DNA of 64,000 nt from contig CALBKM010000028.1 of NCBI GenBank assembly GCA_937895705.1, forward strand, positions 66,569 to 130,568, in the 5' to 3' direction. This document shows positions 52,280 through 60,890 of the stretch, in pieces; the first letter of the stretch is position 1, and each line of letters begins with the position of its first letter. This stretch comes from an uncultured Clostridia bacterium. GTDB taxonomy: Bacteria; Bacillota; Clostridia; Lachnospirales; Lachnospiraceae. A program made the position numbers and the translations under genes. Under the pieces are notes generated by a model. That model searched no databases and had not been told where the DNA came from. It worked only from the letters and a program-made list of their open reading frames with translations.

Positions 52280-52309
52280 TTATGCCTTAAAGCGATACCC
52301 TACGCCCCA
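52280..52309 (-). pseudogene. Relic of an OmpR-type response-regulator 3' end
   Basis: The minus strand encodes WGVGYRFKA-stop, identical over nine residues to the end of the intact regulator at 52421. The nucleotides differ in several third positions, so this is not a recent exact copy. It lies 17 nt before the LiaF-like ATG. Confidence 0.55.
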
Positions 52310-52316
52310 CTATATC

Positions 52317-52377
52317 GAAACAGCAGGCTGTTTCGGCGCCGGGCGGGAGCCGCTTTGCTGCTTTCCTTTCCCGCCCG
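52317..52377. repeat. Two adjacent palindromic hairpins
   Basis: GAAACAGC-AG-GCTGTTTC at 52317-52334 and CGGGCGGGA...TCCCGCCCG with arms 52340-52348 and 52369-52377. They could terminate or protect the regulator mRNA or mark a small inserted element. Confidence 0.6.
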
Positions 52378-52420
52378 TGTGCATCCCACGGAGTGAGACC
52401 ATATGTGACGTCCATACTGT

Positions 52421-53110
52421 CTATGCTTTAAATCGGTACCCTACGCCCCATATGGTCTCTATATATTGCGGGTTTGCCGTATCGGTTTCTATTTTTTCAC
52501 GCACCTTTTTAATGTGCACCGTCACCGTAGCAATATCCCCCAGAGAGTCCATATCCCAAATAGCACGAAACAATTCATCCTTTGTGAATACCCGGTTCGG
52601 ATTTTCCGCCAGATAGGTCAAAAGGTCAAACTCCTTTGTGGTAAATGCCTTTTCCTCACCGTTTACAAACACTCTGCGGGCCGTTTTATCAATCCGGAGT
52701 CCTCTTGTCTCTACCGTCTTGTTTTCGCGGACACCGCTACCCACCAAGCGCTCATATCGTTGCAAATGGGCTTTTACTCTGGCAACCAGTTCACTGGGGC
52801 TGAAGGGTTTCGTCATATAATCATCCGCACCCAGACCCAGACCGCGAATTTTATCCACTTCATCTTTTTTTGCGGACACCATCAAAATCGGAATGTCCTT
52901 TGCTTCTCGGATTGCCTTGCAAATTTCAAACCCGTCGCTTCCCGGCAACATCAAATCCAGCACCACCAGATTAAAATCGCCCTCCAGCGCCGCTTGTTTC
53001 CCTTTCAATCCGTCCTCTGCAATGGTCACCTCAAACCCGGAGAGTTCCAGATAATCCCGCTCCAACTCCGCAATCGCCATTTCATCCTCAATAATCAGAA
53101 TCTTCGACAT
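52421..53110 (-). CDS. OmpR-family response regulator
   Basis: 229 residues. Receiver domain with EDE near 8-10, VVLDLMLPGSDG (Asp near 51) and SAKKDEVDKIRGLGLGADDYM near 80-100 (cited in part); winged-helix output ending WGVGYRFKA. ATG 53110 has AGGAGG. It follows the histidine kinase gene by 24 nt. An 11-bp inverted repeat (52395-52405 and 52449-52459) spans its stop codon. Possible envelope-stress role from the neighbouring LiaF-like gene (inference). Confidence 0.9.
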   Translation of the reverse strand: MSKILIIEDEMAIAELERDYLELSGFEVTIAEDGLKGKQAALEGDFNLVVLDLMLPGSDGFEICKAIREAKDIPILMVSAKKDEVDKIRGLGLGADDYMTKPFSPSELVARVKAHLQRYERLVGSGVRENKTVETRGLRIDKTARRVFVNGEEKAFTTKEFDLLTYLAENPNRVFTKDELFRAIWDMDSLGDIATVTVHIKKVREKIETDTANPQYIETIWGVGYRFKA

Positions 53111-53134
53111 ACTTCCTCCTTCCCGCAACACGTA

Positions 53135-54670
53135 CTATGCTTTTATTCCGCCCAAACCACGGTACATCTGCGGCAATTTTTGCTCCCGACCGTCTTTTCG
53201 TACCTTCAGTAACGTAAACGAAACGGTGGTGCCTTCCCCTTCTTTGCTTCTGGCACTGATGGTGCCGCCATGGTCCTCCACAATCTGTTTTACGATTGCA
53301 AGTCCCAGACCGGAACCGCCTTTCCCCGTATTTCTGGAAGTATCCCCTCTGTAAAACCGCTCAAAAATATGCGGCAAATCTTTTTCCGGAATTCCTGCAC
53401 CCGTATCACTGATTTCCGTACGGATATAGTCGTTCTCGTCCATCAGCGTAATCGTAATTTCTCCGCTGTCCTTTGATAAGTATTTTACCGCATTACCGAT
53501 AATATTCATGGCAATACGCTTTAACTGTTCTCTGTCGGCATACACTTCATCGTCTTCCGTAAGCTTATCCCACAAAGTAAGCTTAATATTCTTTTGTTCC
53601 AGCTCCGGCTCATCCTCTTCGATACAGTCCGCAAAAAAATCCTTTAACCGCACCTTTTCGAAATGATACGGATATGATTTACAATCGATTCTCGTATATA
53701 ACGAAAGCTCCTCTACCATACGTGTCATGTCTTCCGCCTTGTTTCGTATGGTCCGCAAATACTTTTCCTGTTTTTCCGGCGTATCCGCCACTCCGTCCAT
53801 CATCCCCTCCGCATAGCCCTTTATGGTCGTAAGCGGAGTCTTTAAATCATGAGAGATGTTTCCGATCAGACTTCGTAAATCTTCTTCATACTGAATCCGG
53901 GTGTCGATTTCCGTCTTTAAATGCGCCCGCATTTCCTCAAAGTCCGCACTCAATTCCCCGATTTCATCCTCTCCGGTTTTTTCCAGACGAAAGTCCAGAT
54001 CTCCGTCCTTTACACGCCTGGTTGCCTGTTTTAATTTATTAATCGGCTTTATTACTCCGGCGTACAGCCAGATAAGCAAAAACAATGCCGTGAGTAAAAA
54101 CACGATGACCACAGAACCGATTGCTTGAAATAACGAATTTTTCGTCTGAGGAATAAGTCTGTTTACATCCGAAACAATGTATACGCTCCCCGGTTCCTCA
54201 TCCGAAAACAAAAAGTCCTGCTGCTTCACCAGATACGGAATTCGTCCGCTGATATACAAACCGCCGTCCACGTTAGTGTTGTAAGAACCGTATCCCGGCA
54301 ACGTATCCCGAATCATGTCGTATAACTCATTATTTCCGCTGTAGACAAGCCGGTCTCCCTTTTGTATCACCAGGAAAGCCTGGCGCTTCTCCAGGTCCGC
54401 ATTTACCGTTTGCAAATACGACATGTCCAGCAATGTATCCGGATTATGTTTCGTTACTGTCTTCAACTCATTATAAGTTCCCCGGGTCAGGCGGTTTAAT
54501 ACCTGCACCGGGTTCTGCAACGCTTGTAACGTATTTACTTCCGTATCATAGGTCTGCTGCATCACATTTGCCTGATACTGAATAATTATGAATCCGAAAC
54601 TCACCAAAAGCAAGATCGGAAACAGCGTCATAATCATAAACATTACAATAAGACGCTTTCGAAAATCCAT
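53135..54670 (-). CDS. Membrane sensor histidine kinase
   Basis: 511 residues. Membrane segments near 9-30 and 180-205 enclose an external sensor domain of about 145 residues. HAMP near 206-258, HisKA with NISHDLKTPLTTIKGYAEG (His near 275), and ATPase boxes NIIGNAVKYL, DTGAGIPEKDLPHIFERFY and GGSGLGLAIVKQI. Phosphorylates the downstream regulator. ATG at 54670 follows GGAGGAG. The external signal is unknown. Confidence 0.9.
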   Translation of the reverse strand: MDFRKRLIVMFMIMTLFPILLLVSFGFIIIQYQANVMQQTYDTEVNTLQALQNPVQVLNRLTRGTYNELKTVTKHNPDTLLDMSYLQTVNADLEKRQAFLVIQKGDRLVYSGNNELYDMIRDTLPGYGSYNTNVDGGLYISGRIPYLVKQQDFLFSDEEPGSVYIVSDVNRLIPQTKNSLFQAIGSVVIVFLLTALFLLIWLYAGVIKPINKLKQATRRVKDGDLDFRLEKTGEDEIGELSADFEEMRAHLKTEIDTRIQYEEDLRSLIGNISHDLKTPLTTIKGYAEGMMDGVADTPEKQEKYLRTIRNKAEDMTRMVEELSLYTRIDCKSYPYHFEKVRLKDFFADCIEEDEPELEQKNIKLTLWDKLTEDDEVYADREQLKRIAMNIIGNAVKYLSKDSGEITITLMDENDYIRTEISDTGAGIPEKDLPHIFERFYRGDTSRNTGKGGSGLGLAIVKQIVEDHGGTISARSKEGEGTTVSFTLLKVRKDGREQKLPQMYRGLGGIKA

Positions 54671-54766
54671 GGCAGTCTCCTCCTGTCTGTCCTCAAAGAA
54701 ATTCTGCCCTTATTCTTATCCCCTTTTCCGCTGTGCCTTCAAAAATGCACAACATCGGTCGCCTAT

Positions 54767-55579
54767 TTAAAAATTCTGTGCCCGGAACTCGTTCGGCGTA
54801 ATACCCTCCAGACGCTTAAAGTTATAACAATAGTAGCTGACGTCACGAATACCCACCATTTGGCCGACAGCGGCTATCTTCATATTACGGTCTGCCAGAT
54901 AACGCTTCGAAATCTGTATTCTGCGTCTGGTAATATATTCGAACGGGCGCATGGAAAACGCCTCTTTGAAGGTACGGCACAAATGTTGCGGTGTGATATT
55001 CAGCACATTTGCCAGATCCTGCAATGTCATCTGCTCCGTAATATGCTCATCGATATAATCAAGAAGCGGAAGCAGTCTCTGTTTTCCCTTCGTCTGCGGC
55101 TGGGCAAGCTCATGCTGCAGCATATAGAACTCCATCAAAAGGTCATAAATATGCACGGAACTGCGTTCCATACCGTTCAGCCTGTCATTCTTTAACTCTG
55201 TGAGAATCTGGCGCATAATACGCTCGAAACGGGAAGTATCCATTCCGTTTAACACGGTAGCATCTTTAATTCCCATGCACTCCAACGCCTGCGGCATTCC
55301 TTCTCCCGCAAGATGAATCCAGCTGGTAACCCATTTTCCTTTTCCGTAATAGCGGTGTTCGCGACCTTCCGGAAGATAGAACACACAGCCCTCTTCTAAC
55401 TGAAATACTTTGCCTTCCGTTTCCAGTACTCCCTCGCCCTCTACGCAAAAGATGAACTGTGGCAGACAGTATCCTGTTTCTCTCACAATAGGACACTGTT
55501 CCTTGTTCAGTCCGATTGCCGGGGTCTGAAATAACAATTTTGACTTTCCGATATTCGGAAATACTGCTTCCGGTTTCAT
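54767..55579 (-). CDS. AraC-family transcription regulator
   Basis: 270 residues. An N-terminal cupin-like ligand domain (about 25-105, with EGEGVLETEGKVFQLEEG, cited in part) and a C-terminal AraC domain with two helix-turn-helix units: MTLQDLANVLNITPQHLCRTFK near 182-203 (cited in part) and KIAAVGQMVGIRDVSYYCYNF near 234. Probably sugar-responsive. AGGAGG lies 6 nt before ATG 55579 and directly abuts another ATG at 55585, so the later start is favoured. Targets unknown. Confidence 0.87.
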   Translation of the reverse strand: MKPEAVFPNIGKSKLLFQTPAIGLNKEQCPIVRETGYCLPQFIFCVEGEGVLETEGKVFQLEEGCVFYLPEGREHRYYGKGKWVTSWIHLAGEGMPQALECMGIKDATVLNGMDTSRFERIMRQILTELKNDRLNGMERSSVHIYDLLMEFYMLQHELAQPQTKGKQRLLPLLDYIDEHITEQMTLQDLANVLNITPQHLCRTFKEAFSMRPFEYITRRRIQISKRYLADRNMKIAAVGQMVGIRDVSYYCYNFKRLEGITPNEFRAQNF

Positions 55580-55598
55580 ACGCATCCTCCTCTTTTGT

Positions 55599-56990
55599 TT
55601 ATAAATCGCAAGTTCCTACGGTTCTCGGGAACGGAACAACATCACGGATGTTTCCGATACCCGTCAAATACATAACGCAACGCTCAAAGCCGAGACCGAA
55701 TCCCGCGTGTCTGGCGGAACCGTATTTACGTAAATCCAGATAGAAGTCGTAATCTTCCGGATTTAACTTCAGCTCTTCCATTCTCTTGTAAAGCTTGTCG
55801 TAGTCATCCTCTCTCTGGCTGCCGCCGATAATCTCGCCGATGCCAGGTACCAAAAGATCCATTGCCGCAACGGTTTTGTTGTCCTCGTTCATCTTCATGT
55901 AAAATGCCTTGATTTCCTTCGGATAATCCGTTACAAATACCGGCTTTTTGAACACCTGCTCGGTCAAATAACGCTCATGCTCGGTCTGCAAATCGCATCC
56001 CCAGCTTACCTTGTAGTCAAAGTTATCGTTATTCTTCTCTAAAATTTCAATCGCTTCCGTATAGGTTACATGACCGAAATCGGAATTTGCCACATGGTTC
56101 AGACGCTCAATCAAGCCCTTATCCACAAAACTGTTGAAGAAATTCATCTCTTCCGGTGCATTTTCCAACACATAAGAAATAATGTATTTAATCATGCTCT
56201 CCGCAAGCATCATATCATCCTGTAAATCGGCAAATGCGATTTCCGGCTCGATCATCCAAAACTCTGCCGCATGGCGGGTGGTATTGGAATTCTCCGCACG
56301 GAACGTCGGTCCGAAGGTATAAATATTGCGGAATGCCATTGCATATGTCTCTCCGTTTAACTGGCCGCTTACGGTAAGGTTCGTGGACTTTCCGAAGAAG
56401 TCCTTTGTATAATCTACGGAACCGTCCGGATTCTTCGGCACATTCTCCATATCCATGGTAGTTACACGGAACATCTCGCCCGCACCTTCGCAGTCACTAC
56501 CGGTAATAAGCGGAGTGTGCACGTAAACGAAGTCTCTTTCCTGGAAAAACTTATGAATCGCATACGCAATCAAAGAACGCACACGAAACACTGCCTGGAA
56601 CGTATTGGTACGCGGACGAAGATGAGTCATGGTACGCAAAAACTCCAACGTATGACGCTTCTTCTGGAGCGGATAATCCGGAGTGGATGCACCTTCCACA
56701 AAAACGTCCTCTGCCTGAATCTCAAACGGCTGCTTTGCTTCCGGAGTTGCCACAAGTTCTCCGGTCACGATAATTGCGGAACCTACGTTAAGCTTGGAAA
56801 CTTCCGCAAAATTAGCCATAGTGTCATGATATACTACCTGAAGAGTCTCAAAAAAAGTACCGTCGTTTAATACAATAAAGCCGAACGCCTTGGAATCTCT
56901 GACGCTTCTTACCCAGCCTCCTACCGTTACCTTCTTGCCTAAATACTGCTCTCTGTTACGATATAATTCTCTTACTGTTACTAACTCCAT
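55599..56990 (-). CDS. asnS: Asparaginyl-tRNA synthetase
   Basis: 463 residues, class II synthetase. N-terminal OB fold (about 15-105, [14 protein letters not shown]), motif 2 region [21 protein letters not shown] near 228 (cited in part), motif 3 [20 protein letters not shown] near 432. The length and the AsnRS-type pocket (WMIEPE) separate it from AspRS. Charges the tRNA-Asn, one gene for which lies at 63.7 kb. ATG at 56990 follows AAGGAG. Confidence 0.93.
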   Translation of the reverse strand: MELVTVRELYRNREQYLGKKVTVGGWVRSVRDSKAFGFIVLNDGTFFETLQVVYHDTMANFAEVSKLNVGSAIIVTGELVATPEAKQPFEIQAEDVFVEGASTPDYPLQKKRHTLEFLRTMTHLRPRTNTFQAVFRVRSLIAYAIHKFFQERDFVYVHTPLITGSDCEGAGEMFRVTTMDMENVPKNPDGSVDYTKDFFGKSTNLTVSGQLNGETYAMAFRNIYTFGPTFRAENSNTTRHAAEFWMIEPEIAFADLQDDMMLAESMIKYIISYVLENAPEEMNFFNSFVDKGLIERLNHVANSDFGHVTYTEAIEILEKNNDNFDYKVSWGCDLQTEHERYLTEQVFKKPVFVTDYPKEIKAFYMKMNEDNKTVAAMDLLVPGIGEIIGGSQREDDYDKLYKRMEELKLNPEDYDFYLDLRKYGSARHAGFGLGFERCVMYLTGIGNIRDVVPFPRTVGTCDL

Positions 56991-57020
56991 GTTTATTCTC
57001 CTTCCGACGGGATTCTCCCG

Positions 57021-58013
57021 TTATTTCACTTCGTTCCTACACTCCGTCACCAATTTAATAATACGTTCCGTGATGATATATTCCGCTTCATCTGCCTGAA
57101 TTTCACTGAGTCCCGCCACAAAGCCGCCTGCCATACCGGCATGTCCTCCTCCGCCGCCCAGGTATCCGGAAAGTGCCTTTTGAACAATCAGTCCGGCATC
57201 AACATTTCCCAGTTCGCTTCGCACCGATAGTTTCAATCCCCCCGCACGGTACGAGTATACCACGGAAAACTCTACCACATCCAGGGACATAATAAAGTCC
57301 GACAACGTTCCCATCATTGCTTCGGAACATTCTGCCCCCACATTTGCCACACCGATGTTCTTCCCGTAAATTTTTAAATCTTTTAACGCTTTCCGGTATG
57401 CGTCCAGATCCGTCATAATCAACGAATGGCTTTCAAACATACGAATCATTTCTATGTCCGCCATCTTATACATGGCACAAAACATATCCACATCCTCCGG
57501 TGTGGTCTGTCGCATCAGATTTGCGGTATCCATTTTAATTCCGTAAGTCAGTGCGGTAGCTACTTTCTTACTCACCGGAACGTCGTTTTCAAAAAAGTAT
57601 TCCGCAATTATGGTTGCACAAGCCCCTACTTTACGAATATCAGAGAAACGATAACTATCCGTATCCTGCGCAGGATGATGGTCGATACAGGCAATTTCCT
57701 CTCCCGACAATTCCTCCAGATTTACATTCCCCTTTTGGCCGTCTATCAGAATAATCTCGTCATCTTTCTGTATCGGCAAGTCATCCACATCGTACAATTC
57801 AAGCTCCAGAGCCTCCGTCATGGAAATGGTATTGGCCTTATCAATTTCTCCCTGATAGCAAATCACAGACTCAATCCCTTTATACCGCAACAACTCCTGC
57901 AATCCGTACGCACCGGCAAGTGCATCCTGGTCCGGATAATTGTGGGTCTGGATATACACCCTGGGTCTCGTAATAACAGCAAGCAAACGTTCTAACGCTG
58001 TCTTTTTCTCCAT
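57021..58013 (-). CDS. DHH-family phosphoesterase (NrnA/pAp-phosphatase-like)
   Basis: 330 residues. DHH motif set: HNYPDQDA at 24-31, DGQK near 93, the DHH block CIDHHPAQD near 111; DHHA1 domain with GGGGHAGMAGG near 300. NrnA-type enzymes degrade nanoRNAs and hydrolyse pAp. The first motif differs from the usual HxNPDxD by one residue order (HNYPDQD), still with the metal-binding acids. Start ATG 58013; a longer frame to 58085 is not favoured. 30 nt before asnS. Confidence 0.82.
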   Translation of the reverse strand: MEKKTALERLLAVITRPRVYIQTHNYPDQDALAGAYGLQELLRYKGIESVICYQGEIDKANTISMTEALELELYDVDDLPIQKDDEIILIDGQKGNVNLEELSGEEIACIDHHPAQDTDSYRFSDIRKVGACATIIAEYFFENDVPVSKKVATALTYGIKMDTANLMRQTTPEDVDMFCAMYKMADIEMIRMFESHSLIMTDLDAYRKALKDLKIYGKNIGVANVGAECSEAMMGTLSDFIMSLDVVEFSVVYSYRAGGLKLSVRSELGNVDAGLIVQKALSGYLGGGGGHAGMAGGFVAGLSEIQADEAEYIITERIIKLVTECRNEVK

Positions 58014-58038
58014 ACACTCTATATCCTCTCTGCAAAGA

Positions 58039-59229
58039 TTACTTTCCGTACTCCTTTGCAAGCTTTTCGAACAACGGAAGCGCACGCTCCACCTGTTCGG
58101 TCTTTACACAATAAGAAATACGAAGGAATCCCGGACACCCGAAATCCGTACCCGGAACCAAGAGCAAATCATACTTTTTCGCACGCTCGCAAAATGCTCT
58201 CTCATCCGCTTCCAACGCCTGCGGGAACAAATAAAACGCTCCCTGCGGTTTCACCACATTATAGCCGAAAGAGGTCATTCCTTCATACAACAAATCTCTG
58301 TTTCTCTGATAAATGGAAATATCCGCGGTCTCCTCGGCGCACTTTGCAGCCACACGCTGGAACATACTCGGCGCATTTACATATCCGAGAATTCTTCCCG
58401 CTCCGCAAACCGCAGCATAAGCATCCTGCCAGTCCTCCATCTCCTGCGGCACCACAATATATCCGATACGCTCTCCCGGCAAGGAAAGAGACTTACTGTA
58501 GGAATAGCATACAAAGGTGTTTTTGTAATACTTGGTGACATACGGAATCTCCACTCCGTCATAAGCAATTTCACGATACGGTTCATCGGAAATCAGGTAA
58601 ATGGCATGTCCGTATTCCTTCTCTTTCTCCGCAAGCAACGCTGTCAAGCGCTTAATCGTTTCCTCGGAATACACCGCACCGGACGGGTTGTTCGGAGAAT
58701 TAATCACAACTCCCTTGGTCTTTTCGTTGATTCGTTTTTCAAACTCTTCGAAATTAATCTGGAAACTCTCCGTATCCGCCGGCACAATCACACACTTTGC
58801 CCCTGCGCCTTTTTCAATAAAACACGCATACTCCGGGAAGAACGGCGCAAATACAATAAACTCGTCCCCCGGTACGGTAAGTGCCTTAAACACAATACTG
58901 ATTGCTGCCGCAGCACCTACGGTCATGTATAAATTGTCCTTCGTAAAATTCGTGCCGAATCTGCGGTTAATCGAAGCGGAAATGGATTCACGAACAAAAT
59001 CCGCTCCCTGGGCACTGGTATATCCGTGAAGCACTGCCGGATTTTCGGACTGGATAATGTCCAGTAACGTCTTTGTTACCGTTTCCGGAGCCGGCACATT
59101 CGGATTGCCGATACTGAAGTCAAAAATATTTTCTCTTCCTACGATTTTGGCACGCTGATTGCCGTATTCAAAAATTTCTCTGATTGTGGAACGCTTTTTT
59201 CCGAGCTCCACCATTGCTTCTGCTAACAT
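58039..59229 (-). CDS. PLP-dependent class I/II aminotransferase
   Basis: 396 residues. Fold type I: FSIGNPNVPAPE near 36, NNPSGAVYSEE near 179, and the PLP Lys in SYSKSLSLPGERIGY near 240. It resembles aspartate/aromatic aminotransferases; substrate not certain. ATG 59229 has AAAGGAAG; the frame extends to 59394 but without a start signal, over the promoter. First gene of the unit with the DHH and asnS genes. Confidence 0.87.
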   Translation of the reverse strand: MLAEAMVELGKKRSTIREIFEYGNQRAKIVGRENIFDFSIGNPNVPAPETVTKTLLDIIQSENPAVLHGYTSAQGADFVRESISASINRRFGTNFTKDNLYMTVGAAAAISIVFKALTVPGDEFIVFAPFFPEYACFIEKGAGAKCVIVPADTESFQINFEEFEKRINEKTKGVVINSPNNPSGAVYSEETIKRLTALLAEKEKEYGHAIYLISDEPYREIAYDGVEIPYVTKYYKNTFVCYSYSKSLSLPGERIGYIVVPQEMEDWQDAYAAVCGAGRILGYVNAPSMFQRVAAKCAEETADISIYQRNRDLLYEGMTSFGYNVVKPQGAFYLFPQALEADERAFCERAKKYDLLLVPGTDFGCPGFLRISYCVKTEQVERALPLFEKLAKEYGK

Positions 59230-59262
59230 ATTTACGCTTCCTTTCAATAAATATCCATTGTT

Positions 59263-59291
59263 ATAATACCACGAATTGCCGTTGGTTGCAA
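59263..59291 (-). promoter_or_regulatory. Sigma-A promoter of the aminotransferase operon
   Basis: TTGCAA at 59291..59286, 17-bp spacer, TATTAT at 59268..59263. Confidence 0.7.
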
Positions 59292-59354
59292 TAAAAATAT
59301 TAATTTTCTTATGTAAACCAATGTGGAAATAAATCGCCCATTTACTTTCAAAAT

Positions 59355-59396
59355 ATTTGCCAAATATCATAAAATATGATATACTATTTGTCAAAT
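59355..59396 (+). promoter_or_regulatory. Esterase promoter built of three palindromes
   Basis: TTGCCA (59357-59362), 17-bp spacer, TATACT (59380-59385). Two copies of ATTTGNCAAAT at 59355-59365 and 59386-59396, centres 31 bp apart (three turns), flank a perfect palindrome ATATCATA-AAA-TATGATAT (59364-59382). Likely repressor operators. Confidence 0.65.
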
Positions 59397-59455
59397 AAAC
59401 ATACCTTGCAAAAGATATTTTTGTTTTACCAAAGTGATTTAAAGGAGGTTTTCTT

Positions 59456-60286
59456 ATGATAATGAACGGAATTACAATTGAAACCGAATGTCCTCTTTCT
59501 TCCTACGAAAAAAGAGACGATGTAATTTACCCGGAAGTGGTTCATGAAACCTATTTTTCTACAACGACCGGTTTGGAGCGAGGCGCCAATGTAATCCTTC
59601 CGCCGAAGTACGATACTTCCAAAAAGTATCCGGTGCTTTACTTATTGCACGGAATTTTCGGAGATGAATACGTTCACCTCCGCGACAACGACCGAAAGCT
59701 TTTGGAATTGCTCGGAAATCTTACCGCTGACGGTCTTGCAAAGGAAATGGTAGTGGTACTTCCGCATATGTATGCCACCTCGGATCCGAACCAGCAGCCG
59801 GCCTTTACCGTAGAAGCAACCAAACCGTACGACAATTTCATCAACGATTTGGTAACGGACTTAATGCCGTTCATCGAAAGCAAGTACTCGGTTTCCGCAA
59901 ACCGCGAAGATCGTGCCATCGGTGGTTTTTCCATGGGCGGCCGCGAAACCTTGTTTATCGGATTTACCAGACCTGACTTATTCAACTACATCGGTGCCAT
60001 TGCTCCGGCTCCGGGTGCCACCCCTGCACAAGACTGGGCCATGACACATCCGGGACAGATGCAGGAACACGAAATGACTTTTGAAGGCAAGGAATACGCC
60101 GCAAAACTGGTTATGGTGTGCTGCGGCAGCAACGACGGTACCGTAGGCCAGTTCCCGCTAGGCTACCACAAAATTCTGGAGGCCAATAATGTAGAACATA
60201 CCTGGTTTGAGATTCCGGGAGCCGAACATAACGCAACCGCGATTCGTCCGGGCTTCTACAATTACCTGCGGGCTATTTTCAAATAA
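59456..60286 (+). CDS. CE1-like alpha/beta-hydrolase esterase
   Basis: 276 residues, no signal peptide, so cytoplasmic. LYLLHGIFGDE near 61-71 (oxyanion region), nucleophile elbow GGFSMGG with Ser159, an acid in GSNDGT near 223, and the catalytic His in GAEHNA near 260. Family: carbohydrate esterase 1 / feruloyl- or acetylxylan-esterase-like and esterase-D-like enzymes. Acting on imported, acylated oligosaccharides is a reasonable inference. AAAGGAGG is 7 nt before ATG 59456. Monocistronic by its terminator. Confidence 0.85.
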   Translation: MIMNGITIETECPLSSYEKRDDVIYPEVVHETYFSTTTGLERGANVILPPKYDTSKKYPVLYLLHGIFGDEYVHLRDNDRKLLELLGNLTADGLAKEMVVVLPHMYATSDPNQQPAFTVEATKPYDNFINDLVTDLMPFIESKYSVSANREDRAIGGFSMGGRETLFIGFTRPDLFNYIGAIAPAPGATPAQDWAMTHPGQMQEHEMTFEGKEYAAKLVMVCCGSNDGTVGQFPLGYHKILEANNVEHTWFEIPGAEHNATAIRPGFYNYLRAIFK

Positions 60287-60313
60287 TCCCGATTTGCATT
60301 ATGCCAAAATTTC

Positions 60314-60353
60314 AAAGAGTGCTTCGGAACCTATCACTACCGAAGCACTCTTT
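60314..60353 (+). terminator. Rho-independent terminator after the esterase gene
   Basis: Arms AAAGAGTGCTTCGG / CCGAAGCACTCTTT, 12-nt loop. The VanZ-like ATG lies only 14 nt after it. Confidence 0.85.
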
Positions 60354-60367
60354 CTTGCGAGGACCTT

Positions 60368-60880
60368 ATGAAAACATTACTCCGATGGTTGTCCATCCTT
60401 CCCGCACTGTTATTTCCCTTTGTCATATTCGGTTTTTCCTCTCAGACCGGTACCGATTCCGGTTCTTTGAGCCTTGCCATATGCCGTATTCTTATGGGAT
60501 TTATAAATCGTCTTTTCTCCTTGGACCTGTCTTACTGGGAACTCTACTCCCGCGCAATGTCCATTCACATCTTAATACGGAAAATTGCTCATGTGTCGGA
60601 ATATTTTATTCTTTCCTTCTGTGTGTTTCTTCCGTTACGGGTGTGGTTTTACAAACCGGACAGTCCAAACCCGAAAAAGACGTTTTTGCGCAACACCGTA
60701 TTTCCTACGTTTTTCATCTGCCTGCTTTATGCCTCGGCAGACGAACTGTTTCAAAGTTTTGTTCCGGGACGCCACGGAACCTCGGTTGATGTTTTAATTG
60801 ATTCCATCGGAATTTTGCTTGGTTGTATCGTACTGACTTTTTACTACTTCCATGTGAAAAAGATTGCTAGAAAAAATTAG
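60368..60880 (+). CDS. VanZ-like membrane protein
   Basis: 170 residues, four membrane segments. The VanZ-family blocks are visible: IFGFSSQTG near 20-28, RKIAHVSEYFILS near 73-85, and DELFQSFVPGRHGTSVDVLIDSIG (cited in part) near 125-148. VanZ itself lowers teicoplanin binding in enterococci; most chromosomal homologues have no known role. Ends 10 nt before the TetM-like gene and likely shares its transcript. Confidence 0.85.
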   Translation: MKTLLRWLSILPALLFPFVIFGFSSQTGTDSGSLSLAICRILMGFINRLFSLDLSYWELYSRAMSIHILIRKIAHVSEYFILSFCVFLPLRVWFYKPDSPNPKKTFLRNTVFPTFFICLLYASADELFQSFVPGRHGTSVDVLIDSIGILLGCIVLTFYYFHVKKIARKN

Positions 60881-60890
60881 GAGACGCCGT

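Noticed and set aside
52395..52459. Invertible DNA segment across the regulator stop codon
   Set aside because: The inverted repeats are only 11 bp, no recombinase gene is near, and inversion would destroy the regulator end; kept only as an oddity.
57940..58932. Long open frame on the plus strand (330 residues)
   Set aside because: It is antisense to the well-supported aminotransferase and DHH genes, has no ribosome site and no recognisable domain.
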